The notes under the pieces were generated by a model. The model was not told the origin of the DNA. It made no database searches and was given only the letters and a program-made list of their open reading frames with translations. From Hygrophila difformis (taxonomy: Eukaryota; Streptophyta; Magnoliopsida; Lamiales; Acanthaceae): a stretch of 64,000 nucleotides of DNA. Positions 23,285 to 34,191 of the stretch are shown in pieces. The stretch spans positions 16,289,086-16,353,085 of the forward strand of contig JAOANR010000010.1 of assembly GCA_030278955.1 (NCBI GenBank), written 5' to 3'. Both the position numbers and the translations under genes were made by a program. Each line of letters begins with the position of its first letter. Positions within the stretch are counted from its first letter, which is position 1.

Positions 23285-23533
23285 TTAAGTTTACTGTATA
23301 GAATATTTAGTTAGATTTAATTAGATTTGGTTTAGAAGTATTTAGTTAGATTTGGTTTAGATATTTAGTTAGATTTAAATAGATATGGTTTAGTTAAGGA
23401 GTCTATATAATGGAGTCAAAATCTTGAGTAGGATTATGCTTTTGGAAAATAATTGTTCACAGGCTGGGCGGAAGAAGGCTTCCGTTGGTATTTACTCTAT
23501 TCAAAATAAAGATTACTCCATTACTTCATAACA
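23167..23533 (+). repeat. 3' LTR of the Reina-like element
   Basis: It has the same length as the 5' LTR with three substitutions noted (left positions about 18,352, 18,366 and 18,446). A purine-rich AGGGGAAGCAA just upstream (about 23,154-23,165) serves as the likely polypurine tract, embedded in coding sequence. Confidence 0.92.
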
Positions 23534-25580
23534 GCCTCCCTGCCATGATTCCAACAAACTCCCCATCAAAGCAAGCATGTCCAAATCCTTTCCTTCAAAA
23601 GAATGCCCACATAATCATATGTGAGACAACAATTCCTCTCAAGCATCATCGTAAGCAAGTTCTCCTACCTGCTCATCAAAGACTTGAATAGGAACTGGAA
23701 GGCAACAGGCAAAATGGATGCAGTCTCCTCGAGGAAAGTTCAATCACCATGTCAACAAACAACAAGAACAGGCGTTGGAGCTTCACTTGTTCTTTGTTAA
23801 GGGGTTTCCCTAGGAGACCAGTTCATCCATTTGATACATGCAATTCAGTATCAGATAGCACGAGGGGCATTTGCTGATCACGCAAGACAGGGCCATCGGT
23901 GATTGTGGATGAGTCAATGGAAGGAGGCAATAAATACATTAGTAAGGGGCATCGATTGGCTCCAAACTGGCTTCCCAATCGTCAGTGACATATTGCCTCT
24001 ACAACCAATTCGACATCCACCTGAGTGCAACCAAAACAGTAAAAAAGAACTTCAGCATTCGGATAATATATAATAAAGACTAGTTAAATGAGAAACTGAA
24101 AATGAGTGAGATATAGATATACTAAACTCTATGTCGGGAATTCATGGGGTTCTCAAACTTCTTCATTGCCCTTGAATTAGGCAACATTCATTCAGATCCA
24201 TGATGAAAGAGAGCAAACCAAATTTGATTACATCCTTGACAAAGTTTGTTGCCAAAGAGAACAAAAGGAAGATTAATACATAGATGTTAATTTCTTGGCA
24301 AAATAAGGACATCATCAAATTGCAAAGAATAATGATAAGAGGTTTAACAAATATTCTTTTTTCTTACCAATCTCAAAAAGAGATTCTTTAAAATCACTTC
24401 CTGCTGGGTATATTTTATTTCAAGTAATATCTTCATGGTAGAATAAACAACGCATAACTTATCTCCTCCATCTTTAGGAACGAGCACCTAAATGTTCAAC
24501 TTTAATGCAGAAGCTCCTTTTTTAATCCTTAAGCAAACAACCTGAAAAATGAAAGTTGCTTTTCATTGATACGATTCACAAAAACTAATGTCCGCATTTT
24601 TAGCTATTATATCACATTAATCACGCATATGTATGAGATAGCACATGGATATGTTCGATTATGGACAAGCTACAAAGTGGAACAAATTTAATTTATCCCA
24701 ATAAACATACACTCAACAATGTTAACCTCATTCGTGTGTATGAGTTGACATGTGGCATTGTTTGTTAAGGGCAAGCGACAAAGCTGAATCAAAATTATTA
24801 CAATCCAATGTATATAAAACTGGATCAAGCTTTATTCTACACTTCTACCTATTATGTAAAAAAGGTGTAAAGAGGTTTTACTTTTAATAATATCTTCTGG
24901 GACCTGGGGCTTTTGAATGAATTGCTTAAGATGCTTTTTCAAGTTTTGCTCCAAAATGTTTATATATAAAGAAAGTATCTTAAAAATTCAATATATAACC
25001 AGTGAAGCATATTAAAACTGTGCTTCAAAAAAAAGGGCACTATTCAACTTCCAATCCAAGAATACAATTTAAAATCAAACTCTAACTGTTCCAAAAAAAA
25101 TAAAAATATTATGCAAAATAAGTTCGTCGTTTTATTTTTTGCTTTCAACTGTAGATTTATTTCAAATATATAAGCCTAGATTAATCCGCAGCCGATTTCT
25201 CATTTCTATTCAACCTTTCGGTATTGATTGCATCGAAACCACAATAATACATATATCAACAAAAAAATTACCGAACTTTACTAAATAAAGCTTCTGCAAA
25301 ACAGATCGAAGAACAAACAAAAAATATATAAAAATATCCAATATGAGGCAAAAATAAGAAGGATTAAAAAAAGAATTCAGAATTGTTAAAGCAAGAAAGG
25401 ATTTCTGGAGAATTTACCAGAGGAATAAAGCGTCAGACAGATCTTGCGGTCCTCTATAATCCCTAAAATCTCAGAATTATTTGGCAAATGGAGTACTAGA
25501 AATCTGAATGAGGGTAGAGGTTTACTTCACGATGGATGGAATTGGGTTTCTAACTTTCTATTGTCTGAATAACTACCTAT
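23534..25580 (-). pseudogene. Duplicated segment copy A, main part (gene-like, minus strand)
   Basis: Together with 17,970-18,166 this parallels 38,079-40,040. Gene-like marks on the minus strand are shared by both copies: a TTTTCTTACC block that reads as a 5' splice donor at 24,360, an exon-like segment reading VLVPKDGGDKLC, an upstream CTG|GTAAATTC donor near 25,420, and a downstream segment around TITDGPVL. The copies carry stops and different frame errors, so neither makes a clear protein. I do not recognise the family. Confidence 0.45.
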
Positions 25581-25678
25581 CCAATTTATACCCGAAAAAT
25601 TGATTTTCCATTTTTCGAAAAAAGCATTTTTTTTCATATAAGAGGAAAAAAATATTTATCTTGTGTCCACTGGCGCAA

Positions 25679-26200
25679 GGTTGTTAAAAGATGGTTTTTC
25701 TCTTTGCAAGTGAATCGTATGATCGAATTAAGATCCTAAGATTTTATGAAATTGTATTAATAGATAAACTTAATTATGCATATGAACAAGAAAATGTATT
25801 ATTTCGTGTGTTTATGAATCTTGTAAGTTAATTAATACGAAGTACAATACAATCAAAAACCTCACAATTAAACATAAAATATTTCCACATACATACATAT
25901 TATGTTTTTATACACATCATATATAAGGAATACAAATTCTTAAGTTTAAAATTAAATAAAAATAATAATTACTTTGATCCCAAATCATAAAAATACCACA
26001 AAAATTTTATGTGTTTAAGAGGGTAAGATCGTAAGATCGTAGAAGCGTTTGAGGGAGTATGACCATAAGATCGTAACATTCTACTATCAGGATCCGCATC
26101 TTACTAATTTTAAGATCCTACCAGGATCGGGATCGTTTCAGACAGGTGTGATCATAAAATTATAAGATTCTAAGATCAGGATCGAGATCTTAACAACTAT
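25679..26200. mobile_element. AGATC-rich non-autonomous TIR element, copy 2
   Basis: It has the same ends as the element at 4,994-5,430: left GGTTGTTAAAAGAT and right end with reverse complement ATAGTTGTTAAGATC. The interior shares CGTATGATCGAATTAAGATCC and dense GATC words. The two copies are moderately diverged. Confidence 0.65.
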
Positions 26201-26269
26201 GCACTGGGGTTCTTATCCATTTTGGGCATTTATTTATTTATTTTTTAAATATTGACACCTATGGTGTGG

Positions 26270-26700
26270 GCAAAGGTGTATGTGTCGGGTGGGAATCGAA
26301 CCTCCAACGACCTATGGTTGAAGGTAGGGAACATGACCACTTGGGTCAAGTCTTATTCCTTTCTGGGCATTTATTTTGATTTTTTTTTTTAATTAAACAA
26401 CTTATACAAGTTAGGAAATAGATTGTGGAAGTTTATGCCATACAAATTACAAAATGATAAAAGGGAGGGATAGGAGGTCGGGTAGAGAATCGAACTTCCA
26501 ACTTAAAGGCTGAGAGTTAGTGACTTGACCACCAGCCTAAATCCTCATCCCCTAAAGAGAAAATAACTTAATATGTGGATGAGAACTTTGCCTAGTGGTC
26601 AAAGTTTCCTTACTTCCAACCTTATCATTGGGGGTTTGATTCCCTATCCGGCCCCATGCATATCCCTTCACTTTATCCTTTTGTAATTTGTTCGGTTTGA
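26270..26700. mobile_element. Three clustered tRNA-derived SINE-like pieces
   Basis: Minus strand, about 26,350-26,290: A box TGACCCAAGTGG and perfect B box GGTTCGATTCC. Minus strand, about 26,540-26,480: GGCTGGTGGTCAAG and AGTTCGATTC. Plus strand, about 26,588-26,650: TGCCTAGTGGTC and GGTTTGATTCC. Each pair is spaced as in tRNA genes, and the tails (CCCACC, GCCCCATGC) resemble plant SINE heads. Full element ends and target duplications were not established. Confidence 0.5.
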
Positions 26701-26742
26701 GCTCCCACATCCTTTTACCGACACTCAGGTGTCAATATTTAA

Positions 26743-27217
26743 TAGGGATGTAAACTTTTCCCGTAGGGTCGGGTACCCATCGGGTAATCGAATATCGAGC
26801 ATGAATAGGGTTGATAGTATCGAGTATCATCCGAAATCGAAATACATAATATCGGGTGTGGGTAGGGCGGAGTTTATATATTACTTTGTTACCGACTGAC
26901 TATCCGACTAAATATATTATGTATATATATATTAATATTTATAGTTTACAAGAATTTATTTATATATGTTTTATATATTCGAATCTTGTAGCGCTTGAGA
27001 TTTGACAGTAAAAAAATAAGTTTTTATTATTAAAGTTAGGTCGGGTAGAGTCGGTTAACCATGCAATAGTTAAGATTTCTGGTACCCGTGGATAAACAGT
27101 GTACCGACGGATATCACCCGAATCCTACCCGATGCTTAATTTTCGGGTAATAGAGTAGGGCAATATTTCGGATAGTGAATGGAGGTGGCATACCCGTACC
27201 CTACCCATGCATCCCTA
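26743..27217. mobile_element. hAT-like MITE
   Basis: The ends TAGGGATG and CATCCCTA are exact inverted repeats. They are followed on both sides by GGGTA-rich subterminal sequence (GGGTCGGGTACCC on the left, mirrored GTACCCTACCC on the right). The roughly 475-bp size, lack of coding and end sequence fit a non-autonomous hAT. The 8-bp flanks match only partly. Confidence 0.55.
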
Positions 27218-27310
27218 ATGTTTTTTTTTAAAAAAAGGCAACGATACACATTATTTCCGAAATGTTTATCTAAATGTTACAAAAAATCATTAATTTACAT
27301 AGAATTTTAC

Positions 27311-27573
27311 TACTCCCTCCATCCCAAGCAAGATGTCTGGTTTGACTTTTTGGCACTGTTCATTGTTTAACTTTGACTCAATATTATTACAAGTATATAT
27401 TTGAAAAAAATAGACGAGTTGGGTCTTGTTAGAATCGTATAATCATGTAGTTTTATACTATATATTTTACATAATTTTTTGTTATACATATTTTGAGATA
27501 TTAACGATTGAAAAAGTGCATTGGATTGTGTGCAGAAATGAAACAAAACATCTTAAATGGGACAGAGGGAGTA
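27311..27573. mobile_element. Stowaway-like (Tc1/mariner) MITE
   Basis: The ends CTCCCTCCATCCC and its counterpart GGGACAGAGGGAG enclose 259 bp, flanked by TA on both sides (27,311-27,312 and 27,572-27,573). This is the classic Stowaway end sequence and target duplication. Confidence 0.88.
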
Positions 27574-27884
27574 TTAGATAACAATATAATACTAGCTTCG
27601 TATCGAAATGTTTATTACGGACCCACTTTTCACGTAATCCATTATACATTTTAAATTATTAATAACTCAAGTTCGGTGCATGTAAAAATTCTAAAAGTTC
27701 GATTTTAAAAAACTACACGACGACACGAATCTAACAAGATACCACTTGCCTATATTTTTACTTAATTATATAACTATGAAATTTAAATGAATGTATATGT
27801 GTGAATAGTAGCATATTACCAAATGTAAACAACATTTCGGAAATAATCTCATAAAAATAATATTCATGATTTGCAAACAAAAAG

Positions 27885-28140
27885 AAAGGGGTAAATGTTA
27901 AAAAAGGCCATGATAATGATGTTATTCCACTTTTAGGCAATAACAAGTTGCAATTGTAAAAACAAGCCATAACAAACACAGTTTGGCAAAATTTAGGCCA
28001 TAGGACCTATTTGAAATTAATAAATGACCCCAACAACTTTTCTTTCTTTCATTTTAACCCCAAGAAAGTTTGACTTTATTTACTTTAATCCTTTATCAAT
28101 ATACTTAATTTTTCATTATATAAATAAATGACACCCAACG
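27885..28140. repeat. AGGCCAT-type repeat, left copy
   Basis: The order of words TTTTAGGCAATAACAA, AAGCCATAACAAAC, TTTAGGCCATAGG, CCCCAACAACTTTT, TTTGACTTTA is mirrored by the reverse complement of 35,990-36,290. The two flank the endogenous viral block in inverted orientation. They may be ends of a larger element or two insertions of one MITE family. Confidence 0.4.
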
Positions 28141-28151
28141 CGCTTGAAAAT

Positions 28152-28164
28152 TGGTATCAGAGCC
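28152..28164 (+). promoter_or_regulatory. Initiator tRNA-Met primer site, start of the endogenous caulimovirid block
   Basis: TGGTATCAGAGCC is present with no LTR end next to it. Caulimovirids use this tRNA for minus-strand priming, and viral-type ORFs follow once the intervening MITE is removed. The assignment depends on that context. Confidence 0.55.
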
Positions 28165-28224
28165 TAAGTTTTATTGAAGAACATATTAATTATATTATTT
28201 ATAATATTTTATTGAGAAAAATAA

Positions 28225-29476
28225 TTTTTTAGGCCATCAATAGGCAGGTAATTCACTTTTGGGCCACTAAAGATTGAATTATGAAATTAGGCCACCAATA
28301 GACATTCGGGCCTAATTTAGGGACAATTTGACCAATACCACACTAAAACGGGCCGCATGTAACCCACTCGCCACGCGATGACTCAAATGTGGAAATTGTC
28401 TCCTTTTGGTGGCCTGTTTTACTTTTTTGTAATTTAAATAAATACTACTCCATTCGTTCCATTATTTTTGCCTCACTTTCCATTTTTCTCTGTTCAATCG
28501 TTTTGTCTCGTTTTCATTATAGTAATAATAAATATTAATCACCAAATCTACCGCATCAAATACTAATATATCCTACATTAAATACTGTCTATGACCATAT
28601 AAAATACCGTGCTCAAAATACCCCAACACGAAATAAATATTCATTAAAATAAAAATAAAATAAATATATATTGAAAATGTAAAAAAAGACAAAATAATAA
28701 ATAAAATTATTTGTATTAATAATAATAATAACTTCAAGAATTAAATTATAGTATAACATAAAATAAAATTAAATAAATTAAATCTAAAAAATAAATTACT
28801 AATTTGAATGAATTCATTTATATTAAAGGGGATGGAAACTTACCCTAGTGGTCAAGTCCCTCGACTCTCAACTTATAGGTTGTGGGTTCGATTCCCCACC
28901 CCGCCCTTATCCCTTCCTTTTTTCTGGCATGGGCTCCCACCACCCTTTATAGGTTGTTCGGCAAAAAAAGGGTTCTCTACCCACCATTTATCATATTTAT
29001 ATAAAATGAAATATAATAAAATAAGTAGTAAAAATTTAATAAAAAATATATGGAAACAGATAAATAGGTGTTCTCTACCTACCCAGAAAAGTGAAATAAA
29101 ATTAAAGATCAGAAGAAATTTGGGTCTCCAATGGAAATGCACATATTGTGTGCCAAAATGAGCAGCTTTATTTTAGTAGTTGGTCTCGAGATCATGGTTG
29201 GATAATTGCTCGATAAAGTAATATTTATTTTAATTTTAAAAAAAAGTAAAAAAAACAAAAAAAAACTAAAATAGGCCACTAACAGGAGACAATTTCCGCT
29301 TTTAGGCCATCGCGTGAAGAGTGGTAGCGCGTGACGCACACGCGGCCCATTCTGGCATTGACTTGGTCAATTTGGCCTATAAAACCGGCTCAAATGCCTA
29401 TTGGTGGCCTAATTTCATAATTCAATCTTTAGTGGCCTAAAAGTGAATTGCCTGCCTATTGATGGCCTAAAAAATT
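28225..29476. mobile_element. MULE-type MITE with about 215-bp terminal inverted repeats
   Basis: The left arm (28,225-28,438) and right arm (29,258-29,476) are inverted copies. Shared blocks include AGGCCATCAATAGGCAG, AGATTGAATTATGAAATTAG and AAATTGTCTCC. Arms over 200 bp are typical of Mutator-like elements. The interior has no transposase and holds a SINE-like insertion. No clean 9-bp duplication was found. Confidence 0.75.
28833..28910 (+). mobile_element. SINE-like tRNA-derived sequence nested in the MITE
   Basis: The A box region TACCCTAGTGGTC (28,841) and a perfect B box GGTTCGATTCC (about 28,886) are 45 nt apart, followed by CCACCCCGCCC. This is the standard head of plant Au/TS-type SINEs. 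Confidence 0.6.
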
Positions 29477-29645
29477 CTTTATCTCTATTTTATTTCTTAA
29501 TGGAGAAGATTTAATTATTTCATGGATTCAATTAATTTGAAACCAACAAGTTATTTCCAAATTTTGGAAATAAAAAATAGAAATTTCCCAAGGAAATTCT
29601 TGAACTTGTCTATAAGACAAGATTTTATTGAAAGTAATTTCTTTT

Positions 29646-30034
29646 ATGAAAATGAGAGGAACTGACATGAAAGAAATTGATCCGGATAGCTCTAAGTTCT
29701 CACAAGACTTAAGAGAAATCCAAAAGACGATTCAAGATTATGGTAACTGTGTATTAATTTTACCTGGAAAATAGATAACTTGAATCAATCAACAGAGGAG
29801 ATCTTGAAATTATTTCAAGATCTAAAGAAAGAGATTTTAAATCTGAAATTTGATATTTCGGATATCAAGAAAAGGCAGAAGGATATTCCTGGATCTTCCA
29901 AGAGTAACCAAGCCAATATTAGAGATGCATTCGGACCCGTACAAGCTTTACATCAAAAAGGTAAAGCAACTATGGTTCCAAAGCAGAAATCACAAGAAGA
30001 GCTTATGATCGATCTCCTGAAAACAGTCGAATGA
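29646..30034 (+). pseudogene. Endogenous caulimovirid small 5' ORFs
   Basis: A 42-codon ORF (29,646-29,774) is followed by an 84-codon frame (29,780-30,034, no ATG at its start). Its N-terminal half is a strongly predicted coiled coil (EEILKLFQDLKKEI onward) and its C-terminus is basic, like caulimovirid virion-associated proteins. It ends in an ATGA overlap with the next ORF at 30,031, an arrangement common in badnavirus-type genomes. Identification rests on size, order and coiled coil rather than on a diagnostic motif. Confidence 0.5.
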
Positions 30035-30496
30035 GTGTTTCCATGGCAGATCTATCAGATCTACAGGAATTAGCAGAATCATTTTCCCAACTTGGGATTA
30101 TGGATCTGGTTAATGTAAAACCCAATGAAGTTCTTCAATTGGGTTATGCGGAAGAATCAGGATCCAACGTGGCCCACGATGGACCGCCTGATGTCCCAAT
30201 GAGAGAAAGTACAGACTTTCACATGAACAGGTATCCTGAGGTGCATCTCAATGCAAGACGAAACCCAAGACGGAACCCGAATAAAGCACCAGAATCCACA
30301 CCGTGGGCCAAGACAATGTTACAACCATTAAATCCATATGGCATAACATTGAACCTTGATGTTATCGACTTCCGAAACATCAAAGATCTGATCGACGAAT
30401 GGTTAGCTTCAATGAAGATTGCATCAACCACTCTGGATCTCGATAAAGAAAACTTTGTCAGATTAATAGAGCTATGTCTCAAAGGATCGGCAAAGT
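30031..30496 (+). pseudogene. Endogenous caulimovirid structural (coat-like) ORF, interrupted
   Basis: The ORF starts at the ATGA overlap and reads 155 codons until the Ty3 LTR at 30,497. Its last 60 residues, around RNIKDLIDEWLASMKIAST and FVRLIELCLKGSAKL, resemble the coat region of caulimovirids, where an IKxxIDEW helix precedes a GxxK segment. Movement protein, protease, reverse transcriptase and RNase H are absent from the window. The frame would resume after the inserted element at about 34,161. Confidence 0.55.
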
Positions 30497-30770
30497 TGTA
30501 ATACCCGCTAAATTTAATTATAGTTAGTGAAATATAATTAATAGAGAGTTGTCTGCTATAAATTAAGATTTAATAGGAAGTGGGTTACAAATAAAAGAAT
30601 GTCGTAAACAATGAATTATTTTCCCGAGTTTAAAAGAAGATGATAGGGAATATTTTCTAGTATGGAAAAGTTTAAATATTTGGGAGAATAATATTTTAGA
30701 GAAATGAGATTTGATTTAAAGATACTGATGAATAAAATTAATAGGGATATTTGTTAACAAGAGAGGTTTT

Positions 30771-31437
30771 AACATCTTTAAAAAAATGGGGATTATCGGG
30801 AAGGCTTAAGAGCGATCTTCATGTTGCTGATGTTGCTGGTCATGGGGTCATTCCATGCTCGATGATTTTGTTGGTGTTTTCTTTGGAAGGCCAACAAAGC
30901 TGCTATGCTGTTAATCTTATGACTTTTGAAGGACTTGCCTAGCATTGAAAGTTTTTTTGCTGATTTGAGTCTGATCCCATGGCGTTTTATATAAATATAT
31001 TTATCCTATATCCACTGTGCTGAAATGTTCGGGAGAGGTTCGGTTCCAACATATTTTTGGAGAAAGAAATTCGGAAGCCGATCGGTTGGCGAAGTTTGGT
31101 GCTGCTGGTGGAAGTCGTTTGGAAAAATAGATGTAGCGCCGTGGGGACAAATGTGTTGCTTGAGTGTGCCTTGCTGCAGTCTGTGTTGCTGTAATGGTAT
31201 CCTCCATTTTGCTTCAAGGGTCATGCCATGTTGGTAATTTGCTGTAATCAGTTACAGAGTCAAAATTTGGTTGTAGAATGTGGATAAAATAGTATGTTGT
31301 CTGATAAGTTGTTTTCTGCTGAACTGGGAGGCTATGGGCTGTGGTATTGTAAGGTCTCAGGCCGTGTTTGCTTGCTGTATTGCAAGCTTTGAATAATAAT
31401 AATGCGTCTTGCCTCAAAAAAACATCTTTAAAAAAAA
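30771..31437 (+). mobile_element. 5'-truncated LINE with 16-bp target duplication
   Basis: AACATCTTTAAAAAAA occurs on both sides (30,771-30,786 and 31,421-31,436). The 634-bp insert ends in TTTGAATAATAATAATGCGTCTTGCCTC then A5, as do many plant L1 3' ends. Only 3' untranslated-like sequence and a few broken frames remain. Confidence 0.75.
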
Positions 31438-31469
31438 TAGTCAAAATTCAAATATATCATAAAGATTTC

Positions 31470-31535
31470 CATAACCAATTGGTTAGACAAGATGGGGACT
31501 CGTAACTAAAAGGTTGTGTGTTCAAAACCCACCTG
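31470..31535 (+). mobile_element. tRNA-like SINE head fragment
   Basis: TAACCAATTGGTTAGACAAG and, 30 nt on, GTGTTCAAAACCCACC resemble A and B boxes. Weak and short. Confidence 0.35.
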
Positions 31536-31964
31536 TTACAAATTTATTTTTACCTTGAAAAGAACTAATACTTCTATAATATAAGAGAGTAATAGGAAGA
31601 AAAAAAATATATACATATATAATTTTTTAAAAAAAATTCTGAAAAGACGTATAACAATAATAAGGTAGTAAAAAAAATGCCAAATCACATTAAGATAAGA
31701 GATAAGAGAATATGCAGGCTAAAGAAAGAATAGGGAATGCGTGCAAGAAACATTTGTAGAGTAGGGTGCAGAAGATAAAATAAAAATACAAATAAAAGAA
31801 TAAATAAAAATAATAGAGTAAGAAAAGTATAGTAAAATAATGACAATAAGTGAAAAATAAAATTTAAAATCTAAAGACAAGAGAAATGTGTATGACAGTA
31901 ACAAAATTCACACACTAGAGTAGGGTGCATGACTAAAATAGATTTTATTTATTTATTTTTATAA

Positions 31965-31997
<33 letters not shown>

Positions 31998-32209
31998 ATA
32001 ATAAAGAGAAGAGAAGACATGCAATTGAACTAAAAGATGACATGCAATTGACCCATTACAGTAGAGAAGAGAGGACATGCAATTAAAATAATATAATTTC
32101 TTTTTTTAGAAAAAAAAAGAAGAAGAAAAAAAAATCGAAAAGCTAATAGAAATACACTAATTGACCCATTACATACATTAAGGAGCAACTTCATGATCAG
32201 TGATAAAAA

Positions 32210-32256
32210 AATTTAAAAAATAAAAATAAAAATAAAAATAAAAATAAAAATAAAAA
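32210..32256. repeat. (AAAAT)n microsatellite
   Basis: About eight AAAAT units in tandem inside the LTR. Confidence 0.9.
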
Positions 32257-33583
32257 AGGAAAACAAACAAGAGATAAGTTGACATGATGCATGGCGTGTA
32301 GAAGGCAAGAGAGAATCTGATCAGTAGAAGAAAATATAATGTTAAAAATAGTAAAATGATAAAATAATGGCAACGGAGGTGGGCATCTTGCCTATAAATA
32401 GAGGATGAAGCAACTCATTTATTCACACCAAATGCAAATGCAGTAGAGAGCATAGTGAGTTTTGAGTGACTGATCATGGGTGTGAGTTGTGCGCAGTAAT
32501 AGAGAGAGTGTGTGTTTGAGAAAAATAGTAGTAGAGAGATCGGGATAGATATAATAGTGGTAGAAGGTAATAGTGAGTGGAGTAGTACGGGAAGTGTTGG
32601 AGTAGTAGCAGTCCAGAATTTCGGTAGGCTATCATCAGGGAGATTGTAAGTAAATTTATATTCTGCTGGCGTTGTCCCAAAATTTAATTTTTGCATGTTA
32701 ATTCCTTATTACTTTAAATAATTTAGAATTATTCATGCAAATGATTTATGCAGAGGAAATGCCCTAGTATGAGTTTAATTATTTTTGGGCTAGGCCATGC
32801 ATGTGAAAATTTTATTTCCAGTGTATGGCATGTAAATTATTGAGATGATATTATTATACGGGATATACTCCAATTGGGGTTATCTTCGTAAGAGCATTAT
32901 AAAGAGAATTGTGTTAGGCCAAGGGTCTCACAATCAGTTCTAGTTGCAAGGGAGGGCCGCCCTTGCATACTCATAGTCTTGATTACTGTCACTATGAAAG
33001 CATGTTAGGTCCTATGGGATACCCCCGGTGTAGACGTCATAGTCGAGCGACATGATACAGAGATCAGAATTTTTAACGGTTTGACATGTCATTTACTGCT
33101 TGAGTCATTATATTTAATTTTGTCCCATGAGTATAAATTTATTTACTCAGCCGGTGTGCTGATAAATTATATGTGCACTCTTTTCAGGATTTGACATATG
33201 TGGAGATGACTAGAAGTATGGGCACGGGCATGGGTATCAAATCTTTTGTGCAAAATATATATATATATAAATTTATATATATATTATTATTATTAGTTAA
33301 CTAATGTTTTAAATTTTAATGTTATGTCAAGTTACTTTGGGGGCGACGAGCCTTAGTCGTCATATTTTGCAAAACTATGATATATTATATTTTGTAAATA
33401 ATAAAGTTATTGTTTTAAGCATGTGTTAGCGATTTATTTAAATAGCCTTAGCGCCAATTAATTAAGTTAGCTAGGGCCAGGACTAAGCGAGCTTAATTAA
33501 GGGGCGTGACAGTAGCAACCCCGGATTCCTAGTTGAGGCTTCCGCCGCGGAACTAAGAGTAGGAAAATGGGGGTGTTACAGAG

Positions 33584-33595
33584 TGGTATCAGAGC
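33584..33595 (+). promoter_or_regulatory. Primer binding site for initiator tRNA-Met
   Basis: TGGTATCAGAGC follows the LTR end GTGTTACA after the spacer GAG, which confirms the LTR boundary at 33,580. Confidence 0.9.
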
Positions 33596-33780
33596 CCATT
33601 TGGAAAAAAAGAGAGGTTTTTTTTTTAAAAAAAAAAGAAAAGTAAAATATGTTTTCTTATCAGTTTAAAAGAGAATTGTTGCATATTTGGGGGGACACAA
33701 TGCACTGACATTAGGCACAGTTCATGCAGTTATCATTTTTTTTTTTTTTTGCAAATATTTATGATGATTTTGTTTATTAG

Positions 33781-34191
33781 ATGGGAGATAACAATAGGAT
33801 AGCCGAACTAGTTCCAGAGTTGGTTCGAGAATTAATAAAAACCAGCGAGCGAGAGAGGGCTAGAGCCGAGCACCTTAGCACAAAGAATGATCAGTTAAGG
33901 AACCGACTGGCGTTAAAGGCTACAACACATATAAACGAGGAGCTAATACTCGAAAATAAGTATAAAGATGAATACGATAGAAGGGTCTTGGCCGAAACAG
34001 AAAAGGAGGAACTAGATCACTTGTGTGCTGAGCAGGTGGAAGAGATAGACGAACTGAAGGAGGAGCTGAAGGATACCAAGGAGCAAGTCAGCCTTCACCT
34101 GGATACCATAGGGCGCCTGAACAAGGAGATTGCGTATATGGAGAGAAAGGGGCACAAAGTTAAGAAGTTCTATAGAGACTTTACTATGTGA
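33781..34191 (+). pseudogene. Gag N-terminal coiled coil of the inserted Ty3-type element (truncated)
   Basis: The frame starts MGDNNRIAELVPELVREL about 185 bp after the primer site and is predicted coiled coil throughout (heptads in ELDHLCAEQVEEIDELKEEL). A coiled coil before the gag core is usual in several Ty3 lineages. The element stops near 34,155 with no gag core, zinc knuckle or pol. The last 12 codons after that point are read from viral flank. Confidence 0.6.

Larger units (their letters stand above)
18162..23538 (+). mobile_element. Reina-like Ty3/gypsy chromovirus with target duplication
   Basis: Two 367-bp LTRs (18,167-18,533 and 23,167-23,533) are flanked by GCCTC at both outer sides. 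I count three substitutions between them, so insertion is fairly recent. Total length 5,367 bp, short LTRs, a chromodomain and a polyprotein reading into the 3' LTR all fit the Reina clade. Order is gag, protease, reverse transcriptase, RNase H, integrase, chromodomain. Coding is broken by an in-frame TAA, an in-frame TGA and two frameshifts, so this copy is not autonomous. Confidence 0.92.
30497..33580 (+). repeat. Long LTR of a Ty3-type element inserted in the viral sequence
   Basis: It begins TGTAATACCCGC and ends GGGGGTGTTACA, followed after 3 nt by a primer site. A TATA box CCTATAAATAGAGG lies at 32,391-32,404. The 3,084 bp include a LINE insertion (30,787-31,420), a SINE-like piece (about 31,470-31,535) and an (AAAAT)n tract (about 32,210-32,256), so the original LTR was near 2.4 kb. 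No second LTR is seen in the window. Confidence 0.75.

Noticed and set aside
28841..28900. tRNA gene
   Set aside because: A and B boxes are good, but I could not form a complete cloverleaf with acceptor stem, and the context is a transposon. SINE head preferred.
32391..32700. Host gene promoter with TATA box
   Set aside because: The TATA box lies inside a long LTR whose ends and primer site are visible, so it is the LTR promoter.
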